A stretch of 6,432 nt of DNA from JAIPFM01 sp964494325 (GCA_964494325.1 CAZBTJ010000228.1:1-6432), one strand, 5' to 3'. Positions 1-6,191 are shown, numbered from the stretch's first letter. The notes: generated by a model from the letters alone, not told the origin. A program made the numbers and translations.

Positions 1-18
1 ATATTGTTATAGTCCTAG

Positions 19-228
19 ACTAATTGTACAAGTTATTTCTTACCCATCCCTAAGTGGTCAGGTAGTACGCAGCATGAAGCTGGCAAGCTATTAAAGATAG
101 GTAACTGTTCATCAGTTGGAAAGCGTTTGAAACGCGTCAATGAATTGCTTCAAACAGATAGAAAACTCAAGACAAGTTTATCTGAAATAGAGTGCATTCT
201 TAGTAAAAAGCATAAAAACCAGGTCTGA
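19..228 (+). pseudogene. RAYT (Y1-type transposase) remnant, C-terminal end only
   Basis: The frame is open from just after a TAG at 16-18 to the TGA at 226-228 and has no start codon of its own. The translated tail contains KLLKIGNCSSVGKRLKRVNELL and then a charged helix ending SKKHKNQV. This matches the C-terminal helix-turn-helix and closing helix that many REP-associated tyrosine transposases carry after the Y1 catalytic domain (usual pattern: GELFG-x-SSV-x-K-x-x-x-R, then a charged helix ending LS-K-x-K). The HUH catalytic part is not in the window: stops lie at 10-12 and 16-18 in this frame, so the gene is either broken there or continues in another frame upstream. The stop codon lies inside the motif AGGTCTGACCCT, probably the end of the element. 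Family assignment rests on the tail alone, so it is good but not certain. Confidence 0.66.
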
Positions 229-558
229 CCCTGAAGAAGCCTCAAAGGTTCTATGGTAGTTACTCTGGAGTTTATCATCGGGAGGACTTGGAAAAGTGTT
301 TGTTGAAAGCTTCTCCTCACGTTTGGGGTCACCATCTAGCATCCAACGATGCGCTTGAATCAATGTGTGTGGTAGACTAACCTCTTTCCAGAGCGAATCA
401 TCATAAACAAGGCCAATCGGTGCTTCAGGCAAATCGCCAAGCTGGAATTTCCATCCCATATTAAAGTTTTGTGTTCTTGTTTTTTCCAAGGACGATCCCA
501 AGCTCACATTGATTACTGAAACCATAATCAGTATTAGTCTAAGTTTTACATGTGTCAT
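178..558 (-). pseudogene. Glycoside hydrolase family 2 remnant, N-terminal fragment
   Basis: The ATG at 558 has an AAGAGG ribosome binding site 7 bases upstream (566-571). Residues 1-21 form a signal peptide: basic start, then LRLILIMVSVINVSLG. Residues 32-64 read FNMGWKFQLGD, then YDDSLWKEVSLPHT, the typical opening of the GH2 N-terminal sugar-binding jelly roll of beta-galactosidase-like enzymes (FN-x-GW-x-F-x-x-G, DDS-x-W-x-x-V-x-LPH). Family members have roughly 600-1000 residues; this frame has 126, and the GH2-like part ends near residue 106 (YHRTFEA, resembling the usual WYRRTF). The last ~20 residues are an antisense read through the end of the adjacent RAYT remnant. No catalytic TIM barrel is present, so it is a truncated pseudogene. 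It is the second gene after the broken hydrolase at 608-1705 on the same strand, 49 bases apart, suggesting a former operon. Confidence 0.68.
221..232 (+). repeat. Probable RAYT element right terminus
   Basis: AGGTCTGACCCT overlaps the stop codon of the transposase remnant. Its reverse complement differs by one base from AGGGCCAGACCT at 3742-3753, which lies upstream of a different RAYT start. The two copies therefore sit where the right and left inverted ends of the same element family would be expected. The match is read directly from the sequence; its role as a terminus is inference. Confidence 0.5.
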
Positions 559-607
559 TTTTAAACCTCTTTAATACAAGACCTATCTTGACTATTTATA
601 CCCATAA

Positions 608-1705
608 CTAGTGTGCTGGTAACACAATCTCAGCTTTTCTGGATTGTGGTGAGACCCTTGTGACAAGCTCACCATCAACGTAAGATCCTTCTACAATCGT
701 CTTCTTGGAAGCGTGCAGCTTGAATTCTACGTTCCACTCTTTAGGCCAAGCCGGCAATAAATACATCTTGCCCGCATCATCCCATTGCAAAATCATTTTA
801 TGGATTCCAATCATAAAGACCCCGCCATGATCCTGGTCCGGCGTCCAATTTCCATTTGGCCCCCAGAACACAGGAAATCGACTCTCCAATTTTTTAACCG
901 GTGAAACCGTCTTGACAAGAAGCGTTTTTGCCTTGTCGGTGAGACCCATTGCTGCCGCATCAATCAGATTCTGACTCCAGCCTCCAACATCTTTCATGCC
1001 CCGCAGCGGCCATGCGTTCAACGCAACCTCGAGCCCCGGTAGTCCAATGGCATGAATTTGATAAGGAAAAACAGTATACAATTCTGGATTTTCACGGTTA
1101 CCTCGTTTATCCGCATACCGTTCCGCAGGAATCAAGCGAACACGTCCATCCTCATACCTGACCGGAATCGGAGGCACGGTCGCCAACATAGTATGCCACC
1201 CGACTCTCTGTGCGTCAGTTGACATAGACTCCGGCAACAAAAGTAAACGCGTCAGCACCGCTCTTAATCCGGCAATCACAGGCAGAGGGTTCTCTACATC
1301 AGTCCGATAGGTTTCAAGACTCTGTGCCGGCGTAATGAACAACTTACCATTGTTATCTTTTTCGTAATGTTTTTCGTAAAATGTCAGCAAGGTATCGACC
1401 ATCGGCAACAGTGTCTTTTTAGCAAACACAGCATCCTCTGTCTGAAAATAATAATCCAGCATCATCGCTGAGAGTTCCAAACCACTTTGCTAGTAATACG
1501 TGGTGTAACTACCCGACTGCCTAGCCAATCCGAAAAAGAACATGATTTCACCAAAGGCCGCACCTTCATGCTGATAGGTCGCCTTAACCACATCCTTACG
1601 TAACAGAAGCATGTTCGCATACATTGTAAAGAAAGGCTTCATCAGATCATAGTCACCAGAGGCCAGCATTCCCCAATAAGGCAAACGCGTAACCAATAGG
1701 AATTT
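608..1705 (-). pseudogene. DUF5703/GH95-like glycoside hydrolase, 5'-truncated and amber-interrupted
   Basis: Read from about 1705 down, the translation begins LVTRLPYWGMLASGDYDLMK, continues to TTYY, meets TAG at 1492-1490, then resumes in the same frame as QSGLELSAMMLDYYFQTED and runs to TAG at 610-608. After the stop, landmarks of the GH95-like (alpha/alpha)6 domain of DUF5703 proteins follow in order: TPAQSLETY, ENPELYTVFPYQ, GGWSQNLIDAAAMGL, RFPVFWGPNGNWTPDQDHGG, LLPAWPKEWNVEFKL and a short beta C-terminus. A single G-to-A change, TGG (Trp) to TAG, would explain the stop, since YYWQSG fits the family well. The N-terminal DUF5703 part (normally several hundred residues) is missing; upstream the frame closes at TGA 1744-1742 with no homologous sequence. 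Two independent lesions make this a pseudogene. It was probably a secreted enzyme working beside the GH2 gene downstream; its substrate is unknown. Confidence 0.72.
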
Positions 1706-1762
1706 TGATTTTACAACCGTGCAATGATTATAAGCCCTGCATCAGGACTGATCAAGGGAGAA

Positions 1763-1800
1763 AACAGCCTCAGGGCCGCCATGGCGGCTCTGAGGCTGTT
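1763..1800 (-). terminator. 38-base near-perfect hairpin, possible minus-strand terminator
   Basis: Arms AACAGCCTCAG (1763-1773) and CTGAGGCTGTT (1790-1800) enclose the perfect palindrome GCCGCCATGGCGGC (1775-1788); only the pair 1774/1789 is mismatched. On the minus strand it is followed by TTCTCCCTT, a poor U-tract, so an intrinsic terminator is possible but weak. No minus-strand gene lies immediately upstream that it could end. It could equally be a mobile palindrome. Confidence 0.4.
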
Positions 1801-2000
1801 GCATGTGTAGTTGTATCCGGTTCATTATGTCCCAATGCCGGAAAACCAACCTGACTCATGCCCGAAAACCGGCTTGGCTTATAGACTAAGATTGTACCGA
1901 GGCCCTTTAAAGTCCCCTATGCAATTAACCCTTTGCCTATTTAACGGCCTTGTATCTAGTCGTTAACTTATTGGCTTGTGGTGCTACCGCTCCGGTGTTT

Positions 2001-2048
2001 AGCCGGGACACATCACGCTCATTCTTCACTTAATGATGTGTCCCATCC
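2001..2048 (+). repeat. REP-like palindrome, copy A
   Basis: The unit starts AGCCGGGACACATC and ends GTCCCATCC. GGGACACATCA (2005-2015) pairs perfectly with TGATGTGTCCC (2034-2044), giving an 11-bp stem around an 18-base loop. Copy B at 2130-2181, on the other strand, shares 13 of 14 bases at the first boundary and all 9 at the last. This shape, a palindrome with conserved flanks in inverted pairs, is that of REP/BIME elements moved by RAYT transposases, of which three remnants lie in this window. Confidence 0.55.
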
Positions 2049-2129
2049 CACAATATCGTCGAAGGGTAAAAATGCGGACCGTTCTGCCGGTAGAATGGTT
2101 CAACTTGCTAGCCGTTATGCTGGTCAAAT

Positions 2130-2181
2130 GGATGGGACGTTTCGCTAAGGGAGCCTAAGCGACCGCCGATGCGTCCCGGCT
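2130..2181 (-). repeat. REP-like palindrome, copy B (inverted)
   Basis: Read on the minus strand it starts AGCCGGGACGCATC (2181-2168) and ends GTCCCATCC (2138-2130), matching copy A at both ends. The outer stem is GGGACG (2134-2139) with CGTCCC (2172-2177); an inner stem pairs CGCTAAGG (2143-2150) with CCTAAGCG (2154-2161), one mismatch. The loop sequence differs from copy A, so the ends are conserved while the middle has diverged. Confidence 0.52.
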
Positions 2182-2353
2182 GAATGCAGAGACGAATGCA
2201 GCGTTGTGCCTGATTCAATGGCTGGAATCCAAAATCGTTAGCAAAGAAGTAATGATAAAAAAACGATAAACATCGAGATCCATTGTGACGTTCCTGACGG
2301 GCCGCTCATGATCTCGTACGTTCGTTGCGAGGCCATTGACTTTTTACGCCCAT

Positions 2354-2381
2354 TTTACAAATGCTGCAACAGAATTATGGT
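2354..2381 (+). promoter_or_regulatory. Weak candidate promoter for the HEAT-repeat gene
   Basis: TTTACA (2354-2359) is followed after 16 bases by TATGGT (2376-2381), about 50 bases before the ATG at 2432. Both hexamers are imperfect. A TTGACT at 2336-2341 is an alternative -35 without a well-placed -10. Confidence 0.22.
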
Positions 2382-2431
2382 ATCTTGTGAGTCGTCAAAT
2401 ACTCAATTATGATACTTTGAAAGGAAAATCA

Positions 2432-3400
2432 ATGGCCAAGACTGTTCATGCAAGAAGAACGTTATCTTATCTTCTGTCTTTCACTCTTATAGTGCCAGTG
2501 CTTACCACCGCAACAGATATTGATTCTGGGGCCAAGGAGATCCTTACTCGCTACTTGGCCATCCCGCATCCTAAGGGACCATCCAAAACTGATGCCTACG
2601 ATCCTAAGACAGACAAAGAAGTAAACGAGGCGCGACAAACAAGGCTGGCCATACTCGCAGAACTTAAGGCGATGCCAGCAGATGCGGTATCGGTTGCAGA
2701 ACAAGCCATCTTCGTTTCAGCGAGCCCAGAGCAGCGTTATGAAATTGTAGGGTTCCTCGCGGAGATCCACACGGATCAGTGTGCCAAGCTCCTTTATCGT
2801 GTGTTACAAGATGTCCGAAACCCCGAAAATGAAGACGAATCACTCTATGAAGAACTTGTTCGTAGCTCGGCAGTTCACGGTCTCCGTATGATGGCCCGAC
2901 GCGCAGACCGTAGCGGAGGCAAACGTATTTTAAATGGGTCGGAGTTCGATCCCGCCGTTCCGGGCTTGGTCCCGTACCTGATATTTGCTGCATCTGACAA
3001 AGCTAAACGGGTTCGGGTAAACGCGTTGTATGCTCTCGCTGACAGTCGTGATCCTCTTGCTGTGACTGAATTGAAACATCGGCTTAAGGACAACAGCGAA
3101 AAGGTTAGATTGTATGCTGCCTGTTTTCTGACAGAGTACCAGGATGCCGCAGGATTGCCGGAAATCCTCAAGTCGTTGAGTCGTCTCCGAGAAACGGACT
3201 CGAGATCACCCGAGCATAATTTTGATTACTATATGCAGATGGAGATGGTGCTTGCCTCACTTGAACGGATTACTGGAAAGAGTTTCGGAGAGATACCATT
3301 AAATCCATTGCTGGTCAGTTCCCCCCATGAGGAAGCGCAACGATATAAAGAGTTGCTGGACACTTGGCACGCGTGGTGGATTTGGCAACCAGATTATTGA
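2432..3400 (+). CDS. Secreted HEAT-repeat protein of unknown function
   Basis: The ATG at 2432 is chosen over an in-frame TTG at 2336 because AAAGGAAAA lies directly before it and a signal peptide begins there: a basic start (KTVHARR), then a hydrophobic stretch at about residues 11-25 ending near TTATD. The mature part of the 322-residue protein is alpha-helical. Residues 173-250 show HEAT-like helical pairs (VPGLVPYLIFAASDK; VRVNALYALADSRDPLAVTEL; VRLYAACFLTEYQDAAGLPEIL), with less regular helices at 84-155. The C-terminus is aromatic (YKELLDTWHAWWIWQPDY). HEAT proteins are protein-binding scaffolds; no catalytic motif is visible, so no reaction can be assigned. It probably acts outside the cytoplasm. 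Repeat-rich secreted proteins of this type are common in PVC bacteria. The next gene lies 111 bases downstream in the same direction, with a hairpin between. Confidence 0.82.
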   Translation: MAKTVHARRTLSYLLSFTLIVPVLTTATDIDSGAKEILTRYLAIPHPKGPSKTDAYDPKTDKEVNEARQTRLAILAELKAMPADAVSVAEQAIFVSASPEQRYEIVGFLAEIHTDQCAKLLYRVLQDVRNPENEDESLYEELVRSSAVHGLRMMARRADRSGGKRILNGSEFDPAVPGLVPYLIFAASDKAKRVRVNALYALADSRDPLAVTELKHRLKDNSEKVRLYAACFLTEYQDAAGLPEILKSLSRLRETDSRSPEHNFDYYMQMEMVLASLERITGKSFGEIPLNPLLVSSPHEEAQRYKELLDTWHAWWIWQPDY

Positions 3401-3450
3401 AAGAAGAAGAGCCATAGGTAACTTGTTGTACAGAGACAGTACACGAACAT

Positions 3451-3488
3451 GCGGATCCATCGGCACGCCTTCGGCGGCCATGATCCGC
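3451..3488 (+). repeat. Intergenic hairpin between HEAT and zinc-ribbon genes
   Basis: GCGGATC-C-AT (3451-3460, one bulged C) pairs with ATGATCCGC (3480-3488), with an inner stem CGCC (3466-3469) and GGCG (3473-3476) around TTC. No T-run follows, so it is a weak terminator at best. It sits just 5' of the ribosome binding site of the next gene and could instead shape that leader RNA. Confidence 0.35.
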
Positions 3489-3511
3489 GGCGTTATTCAT
3501 GAGGTGTGTTC

Positions 3512-3742
3512 ATGCTTTGTCCATCATGCAATAAATGGATTACCTGGCTACAAAAGTGGCGGTTTGCATCAATGCTTCTAATACGAAAGGAGTCTCAATG
3601 TCCCAATTGTGGCACCAGTCTTATTTGGGAAACATGGTCCTACAGGATAATGGTAACTGGGATTGGCTTTTTATATCTTGCTGCTCTAACAACGCATAAT
3701 TCAGGTTCAGGTTCCGACAATCCTCTTTGGTTGTGCCTTTGA
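3512..3742 (+). CDS. Small zinc-ribbon membrane protein
   Basis: The ATG at 3512 has GAGG at 3501-3504, 7 bases upstream; an in-frame GTG at 3506 is too close to that site. The 76-residue product has C3-P-S-C6 and C30-P-N-C33, two CxxC knuckles 23 residues apart typical of a zinc ribbon, followed by one membrane helix at about residues 45-61 (YRIMVTGIGFLYLAALT). The tail after it is short and polar, ending NPLWLCL. The zinc-binding half is probably cytoplasmic, judging from the basic residues WLQKWRF and LIRK before the helix. I do not recognise a named family; small zinc-ribbon single-pass proteins are often accessory or regulatory, but nothing here fixes the role. The stop codon overlaps the RAYT left-end motif at 3742, so the last residues may have been altered by insertion. 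Confidence 0.68.
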   Translation: MLCPSCNKWITWLQKWRFASMLLIRKESQCPNCGTSLIWETWSYRIMVTGIGFLYLAALTTHNSGSGSDNPLWLCL

Positions 3743-3753
3743 GGGCCAGACCT
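3742..3753 (+). repeat. Probable RAYT element left terminus
   Basis: AGGGCCAGACCT matches, at 11 of 12 positions, the reverse complement of the motif that closes the RAYT remnant at 221-232. It lies 53 bases before a RAYT start codon, the expected place for the left end of such an element. It overlaps the final base of the zinc-ribbon gene's stop codon. Confidence 0.48.
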
Positions 3754-3806
3754 CAACTTAATACTTTATGTTTGTAATAGGCAACGAATCAGGCTTTAGT
3801 ACTCCA

Positions 3807-3926
3807 ATGGCAAGACCGATATGCATAGAATATGAAGGGGCCGTTTACCATGTAACACTTCGTGGGAATGACCGCAGGGCCATCTTTAGGACAGACGAAA
3901 ATCGCGAGCAATTTATAGAGCTTATG
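3807..3926 (+). pseudogene. RAYT (Y1-type transposase) remnant, N-terminal end only
   Basis: From the ATG at 3807 the protein starts MARPICIEYEGAVYHVTLRG and continues NDRRAIFRTDENREQFIEL. This is the hallmark opening of RAYT proteins in the IS200/Y1 (HUH) superfamily: MARP-x-R-I-x-Y-x-GA-x-YHV-x-x-RG-N, then an IFR-x-D-x-x-R-x-x-F helix. Homology stops at about residue 40; the HUH motif (HxH) and catalytic tyrosine are absent. The frame then runs through unrelated sequence to a TGA at 4020-4022. An in-frame ATG at 3768 precedes it, but the conserved family start is at 3807. The gene cannot encode an active transposase. Together with the C-terminal remnant at 19-228 it suggests two decayed copies of one element family. 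Confidence 0.78.
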
Positions 3927-3960
3927 TTGAGGGGGAAGACATGGGGTCGCGCCTTAACAA

Positions 3961-4062
3961 TTGATTCCGCTGATAAACCCCACAGACGGCCAATATCACC
4001 CTCAATATTAGCTCAAAATTGAAGGTTTTGTCGACAAAAACAGGGTTTTTCAGCAGAATCAA
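3961..4062. repeat. Imperfect 20-base inverted repeat upstream of the GH28 gene
   Basis: The arm at 3961-3980 (TTGATTCcGCTGAtAAACCC) and the reverse complement of 4043-4062 agree at 18 of 20 bases, enclosing 62 bases. The inner part contains the perfect palindrome at 4026-4039. It follows the RAYT remnant directly and could be a small non-autonomous element or the hairpin end of the decayed RAYT element. Confidence 0.5.
4026..4039. promoter_or_regulatory. Perfect 14-base palindrome, candidate operator
   Basis: TTTTGTCGACAAAA is a perfect palindrome with a central CG, 54 bases before the GH28 start codon. Its length, centre and position fit an operator for a dimeric repressor such as a LacI- or GntR-type sugar regulator. 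No regulator gene is in the window, and the palindrome may simply be part of the surrounding inverted repeat. Confidence 0.3.
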
Positions 4063-4093
4063 CAATTAACAATATAGAAAAAGGAAACGCTTT

Positions 4094-5890
4094 ATGTACA
4101 GAACACATGTAATACACTTTTCAAGGACACTCTTACTTCTGCAAATGCTCTTGATGGGAGGGCTAGTCTGGAGCAAAGGCCTTGTCATCAATGATTTTGA
4201 TACGTCTCATTACGAGGCGGAGCTGGCTACCCCGGAGGGAGGCGCTTCCGTTGAGCAGGAGAACTTTCCCTACGTTGGCTCGGGATACGTGGTGATGCCC
4301 GGTTCCGGTGCCGCGATCGACTGGAACAACATCACGGTCTCAGAGGCGGGTCTCTACACGCTCATTTTCAAGTATGCCAACGCCTCCGGCGCCGACCGCC
4401 CTTGTGCGGTCCGGGTCAACGACAGCAAAGTGACCACGCTGCCATTTCCCTCCGTTTACTCCGACCCGTGCTTTTACTGGAATGCGCGTTTGACTGTGAA
4501 CTTGCAAGCGGGCACGAATTCGATTCGCCTGATAGCCGCCATCCCGGGCGGTGGTCCGAATATCGACAACATTGCGGTGAGCAACAAAGGCCTCACCGAA
4601 CATGAAGGGCCCCTGTTCAATGTCCGGGATTACGGCGCGGCCGGCGACGGGGCTACAGACGACACCGACGCCCTCCAGGCAGCCATTGATGCCTGCACGC
4701 CCGGAGGCTCGGTGGTCCTTTCCGACGGCGTGTTCATGTCGGGGACTATCCGGCTTAAATCGGACATGACCCTGTGGATTGATTCCACCGCCACCCTGAA
4801 GGGGATTCAGGATAAGAGCAAGTATCCTCCCACCGTTCCCCCGGCGCCTCAAGTGGATGTCCGCAACCATCTTAGAAGCTCTTTCATATACTCGCAGGGC
4901 GCTAACCGGGTGACAATCCGCGGGGGCGGCACGCTGGACGGCAACGCCCATAATCTTGATCTCTGGGTTCCACAGGTACGGACAGCACGCGAACGCCCGA
5001 TCCCGATCTATCTGACCCAGGGTATCGACATTACCTTGCGCAACATCGACATCATCCGCGGCGCGATGTGGTCCGTCGTCCCGCTGGTATGCGATGACGT
5101 GGTCATCGACGGGCTCAACATTAACAGCACCTGGCCCATGAACAAGGACGGGATTGATCCGACCGACTGCCACCGGGTGCTGGTGAGTAACAGCACCCTT
5201 TCGGTGGAAGACGATGCCCTGTGCCCCAAGAGTGGACACCCGCGGGGCTGCGAGGACATTACCTACCGGAACATCACGGTCAATCAGACGGTCTGCGGTC
5301 TGGTCAAGTTGGGGACGACGAGTTACGGGCATTTCAAAAACATTGTTTTAGAAGATCTGGCTCTCTACGGAAGCATTAAGCGCAAGCGCTCCAACGCTGG
5401 TATCGCCATTGCAACGGTTGACGGCGCAGAAATCGAGAACATTACGGTCCGCAGAGTGAACATTCGCAACGTCGCCACCGTTGTGTTCATCATGCATGGC
5501 GGAGGCGAGCGAGGTCAAACCCCGCAAGGGTATCCCAAAAAGCGCGGCGAGTATGTCAGAAACATTCTCATCGAGAATGTCGATGCACGCGAATGCCATG
5601 AATCATTTGGCAACTTTATCACCGGCACACGAGATAGAGAAGGAAACGTGCACAAAGTCACTGATGTGACACTGAGAAATGTCCATGTGGAGTGTCAAGG
5701 AGGGCTGAGCAGCGTGCCCGGTCATCCGGCGGAATATCGCGGCCAATATCCGAACTACAACTGGTGCGGAGGGAATCTGCCTACTTGGGGATACTATATC
5801 CGACACGCAGAGCGAATCCGCTTTGAGAACTGTACTACAACTGTTTCCCCTGCCGACGTGAGGCCGGAAACCGTCACGATCCCTGAGTGA
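4094..5890 (+). CDS. Secreted CBM35/6-like + GH28-family (pectinase-like) protein
   Basis: The ATG at 4094 has an AAAAAGGAAA site ending 7 bases upstream. The 598-residue product has a signal peptide at about 1-27 (RTLLLLQMLLMGGLVWS), a carbohydrate-binding beta-sandwich at about 38-163 (YEAELATPEGGASVEQE, VGSGYVVMPG, GLYTLIFKYAN, NSIRLIA, PNIDNIAV; CBM35/CBM6 style), and a right-handed beta-helix of family GH28 at about 175-580, opening FNVRDYGAAGDGATDDTDAL. GH28 enzymes hydrolyse galacturonan or rhamnogalacturonan by inversion. The catalytic aspartates are visible: D352 in NKDGID (350-355) and D373-D374 in VEDDAL. The usual GHG is replaced by CGLVKLGT (C401 where His is expected), and the usual G-x-RIKT by GIAIAT (436-441), so both cationic substrate-binding residues are lost. 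Activity on unmodified galacturonate is therefore doubtful. The core is visibly GC-richer than the flanking DNA. Length and reading frame are intact. Confidence 0.88.
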   Translation: MYRTHVIHFSRTLLLLQMLLMGGLVWSKGLVINDFDTSHYEAELATPEGGASVEQENFPYVGSGYVVMPGSGAAIDWNNITVSEAGLYTLIFKYANASGADRPCAVRVNDSKVTTLPFPSVYSDPCFYWNARLTVNLQAGTNSIRLIAAIPGGGPNIDNIAVSNKGLTEHEGPLFNVRDYGAAGDGATDDTDALQAAIDACTPGGSVVLSDGVFMSGTIRLKSDMTLWIDSTATLKGIQDKSKYPPTVPPAPQVDVRNHLRSSFIYSQGANRVTIRGGGTLDGNAHNLDLWVPQVRTARERPIPIYLTQGIDITLRNIDIIRGAMWSVVPLVCDDVVIDGLNINSTWPMNKDGIDPTDCHRVLVSNSTLSVEDDALCPKSGHPRGCEDITYRNITVNQTVCGLVKLGTTSYGHFKNIVLEDLALYGSIKRKRSNAGIAIATVDGAEIENITVRRVNIRNVATVVFIMHGGGERGQTPQGYPKKRGEYVRNILIENVDARECHESFGNFITGTRDREGNVHKVTDVTLRNVHVECQGGLSSVPGHPAEYRGQYPNYNWCGGNLPTWGYYIRHAERIRFENCTTTVSPADVRPETVTIPE

Positions 5891-5909
5891 TTTATACGGA
5901 AAAATGACA

Positions 5910-5931
5910 CGGTTCTTAATCGGTTTTTAAT
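5910..5931 (+). repeat. Tandem 11-base repeat after the GH28 gene
   Basis: CGGTTCTTAAT (5910-5920) is followed immediately by CGGTTTTTAAT (5921-5931), 10 of 11 bases alike. It lies 20 bases past the GH28 stop. No terminator hairpin is evident here. Confidence 0.5.
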
Positions 5932-6191
5932 ACGTCGGACCACGTTATACCCTTACCACTACGGCCCTTAGGATTCAGCAGCGCATTCTTCAACGAGAAT
6001 CTCAATGGACCGATGCAGTTGCTGTTGGGACTGAGGCCTTTATTAAATCGGTAACACAACAATTGTCAGATTGTCGTCGTTGGCAGATCGAAGAAACAAC
6101 CGTTGGTCACTCTCCTGGCAATATCTTAAGAGAACCAACACCGGCTTACATGCGTTTTTCAGCCCCCAAAAATGCCGCTAAGCGTTCATAG
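5931..6191 (+). pseudogene. RAYT-like transposase remnant, C-terminal part
   Basis: The frame is open from after a TAA at 5928-5930 to TAG at 6189-6191 with no usable start. From 5958 it reads TTALRIQQRILQRESQWTDA, then VAVGTEAFIKSVTQQL, RRWQIEE, NILREPTPAYMRFSAPKNA. The pattern W-x-x-A-x-AVG-x-x-x-F followed by a basic stretch and LREP-x-x-x-Y matches the C-terminal region of another RAYT/IS200-like subgroup, different from the one at 19-228. The catalytic N-terminal two-thirds is missing. GTCGGACCACG at 5934-5944 recurs inverted in the repeats at 6220-6312, bracketing the remnant. The subgroup is recalled from family patterns, so confidence is moderate. Confidence 0.55.

Larger units (their letters stand above)
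1745..2431. other. Gene-free stretch between the broken hydrolase and the HEAT-repeat gene
   Basis: No reading frame here looks like a protein on either strand. It contains the hairpin at 1763-1800, the inverted pair of REP-like palindromes at 2001-2048 and 2130-2181, and a short near-repeat of CCGGAAAACC/CCCGAAAACC near 1838 and 1861. A plus-strand frame from about 2101 to 2270 is open apart from one TAA at 2156-2158 but resembles no family I know. The last ~80 bases are AT-rich and probably carry the promoter of the next gene. Confidence 0.6.

Noticed and set aside
949..1161. Plus-strand frame opposite the DUF5703/GH95-like remnant
   Set aside because: The opposite strand carries conserved hydrolase motifs over the same bases; this frame shows none.
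1490..1492. TAG as recoded amber (e.g. pyrrolysine or a recoded genome)
   Set aside because: TAG acts as a normal stop elsewhere in the window (608-610, 6189-6191), and this gene is also truncated at its 5' end, so a nonsense mutation is simpler.
1801..2335. Possible structured RNA gene or retron-type ncRNA
   Set aside because: The palindromes are explained better as REP-like repeats, and no reverse transcriptase or other partner protein is nearby.
2336..2431. In-frame TTG at 2336 as the start of the HEAT-repeat protein
   Set aside because: It would place 32 residues before a good signal peptide. The ATG at 2432 has AAAGGAAAA directly upstream and begins the signal peptide.
2462..3171. Minus-strand open frames opposite the HEAT-repeat gene
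   Set aside because: They overlap a clear plus-strand gene, have no recognisable domains, and start without ribosome binding sites.
4047..4075. Sigma-70-like promoter for the GH28 gene (TTTTCA, 17 bases, CAATAT)
   Set aside because: The -10 matches the consensus at only three positions and the region is AT-rich enough for this to occur by chance.
4340..5332. Long minus-strand open frame opposite the GH28 gene
   Set aside because: It lies wholly antisense to a convincing GH28 gene, its translation is rich in Arg, Val, His and Gly with no family pattern, and it has no clear ribosome binding site. It is a by-product of GC-rich codon use.
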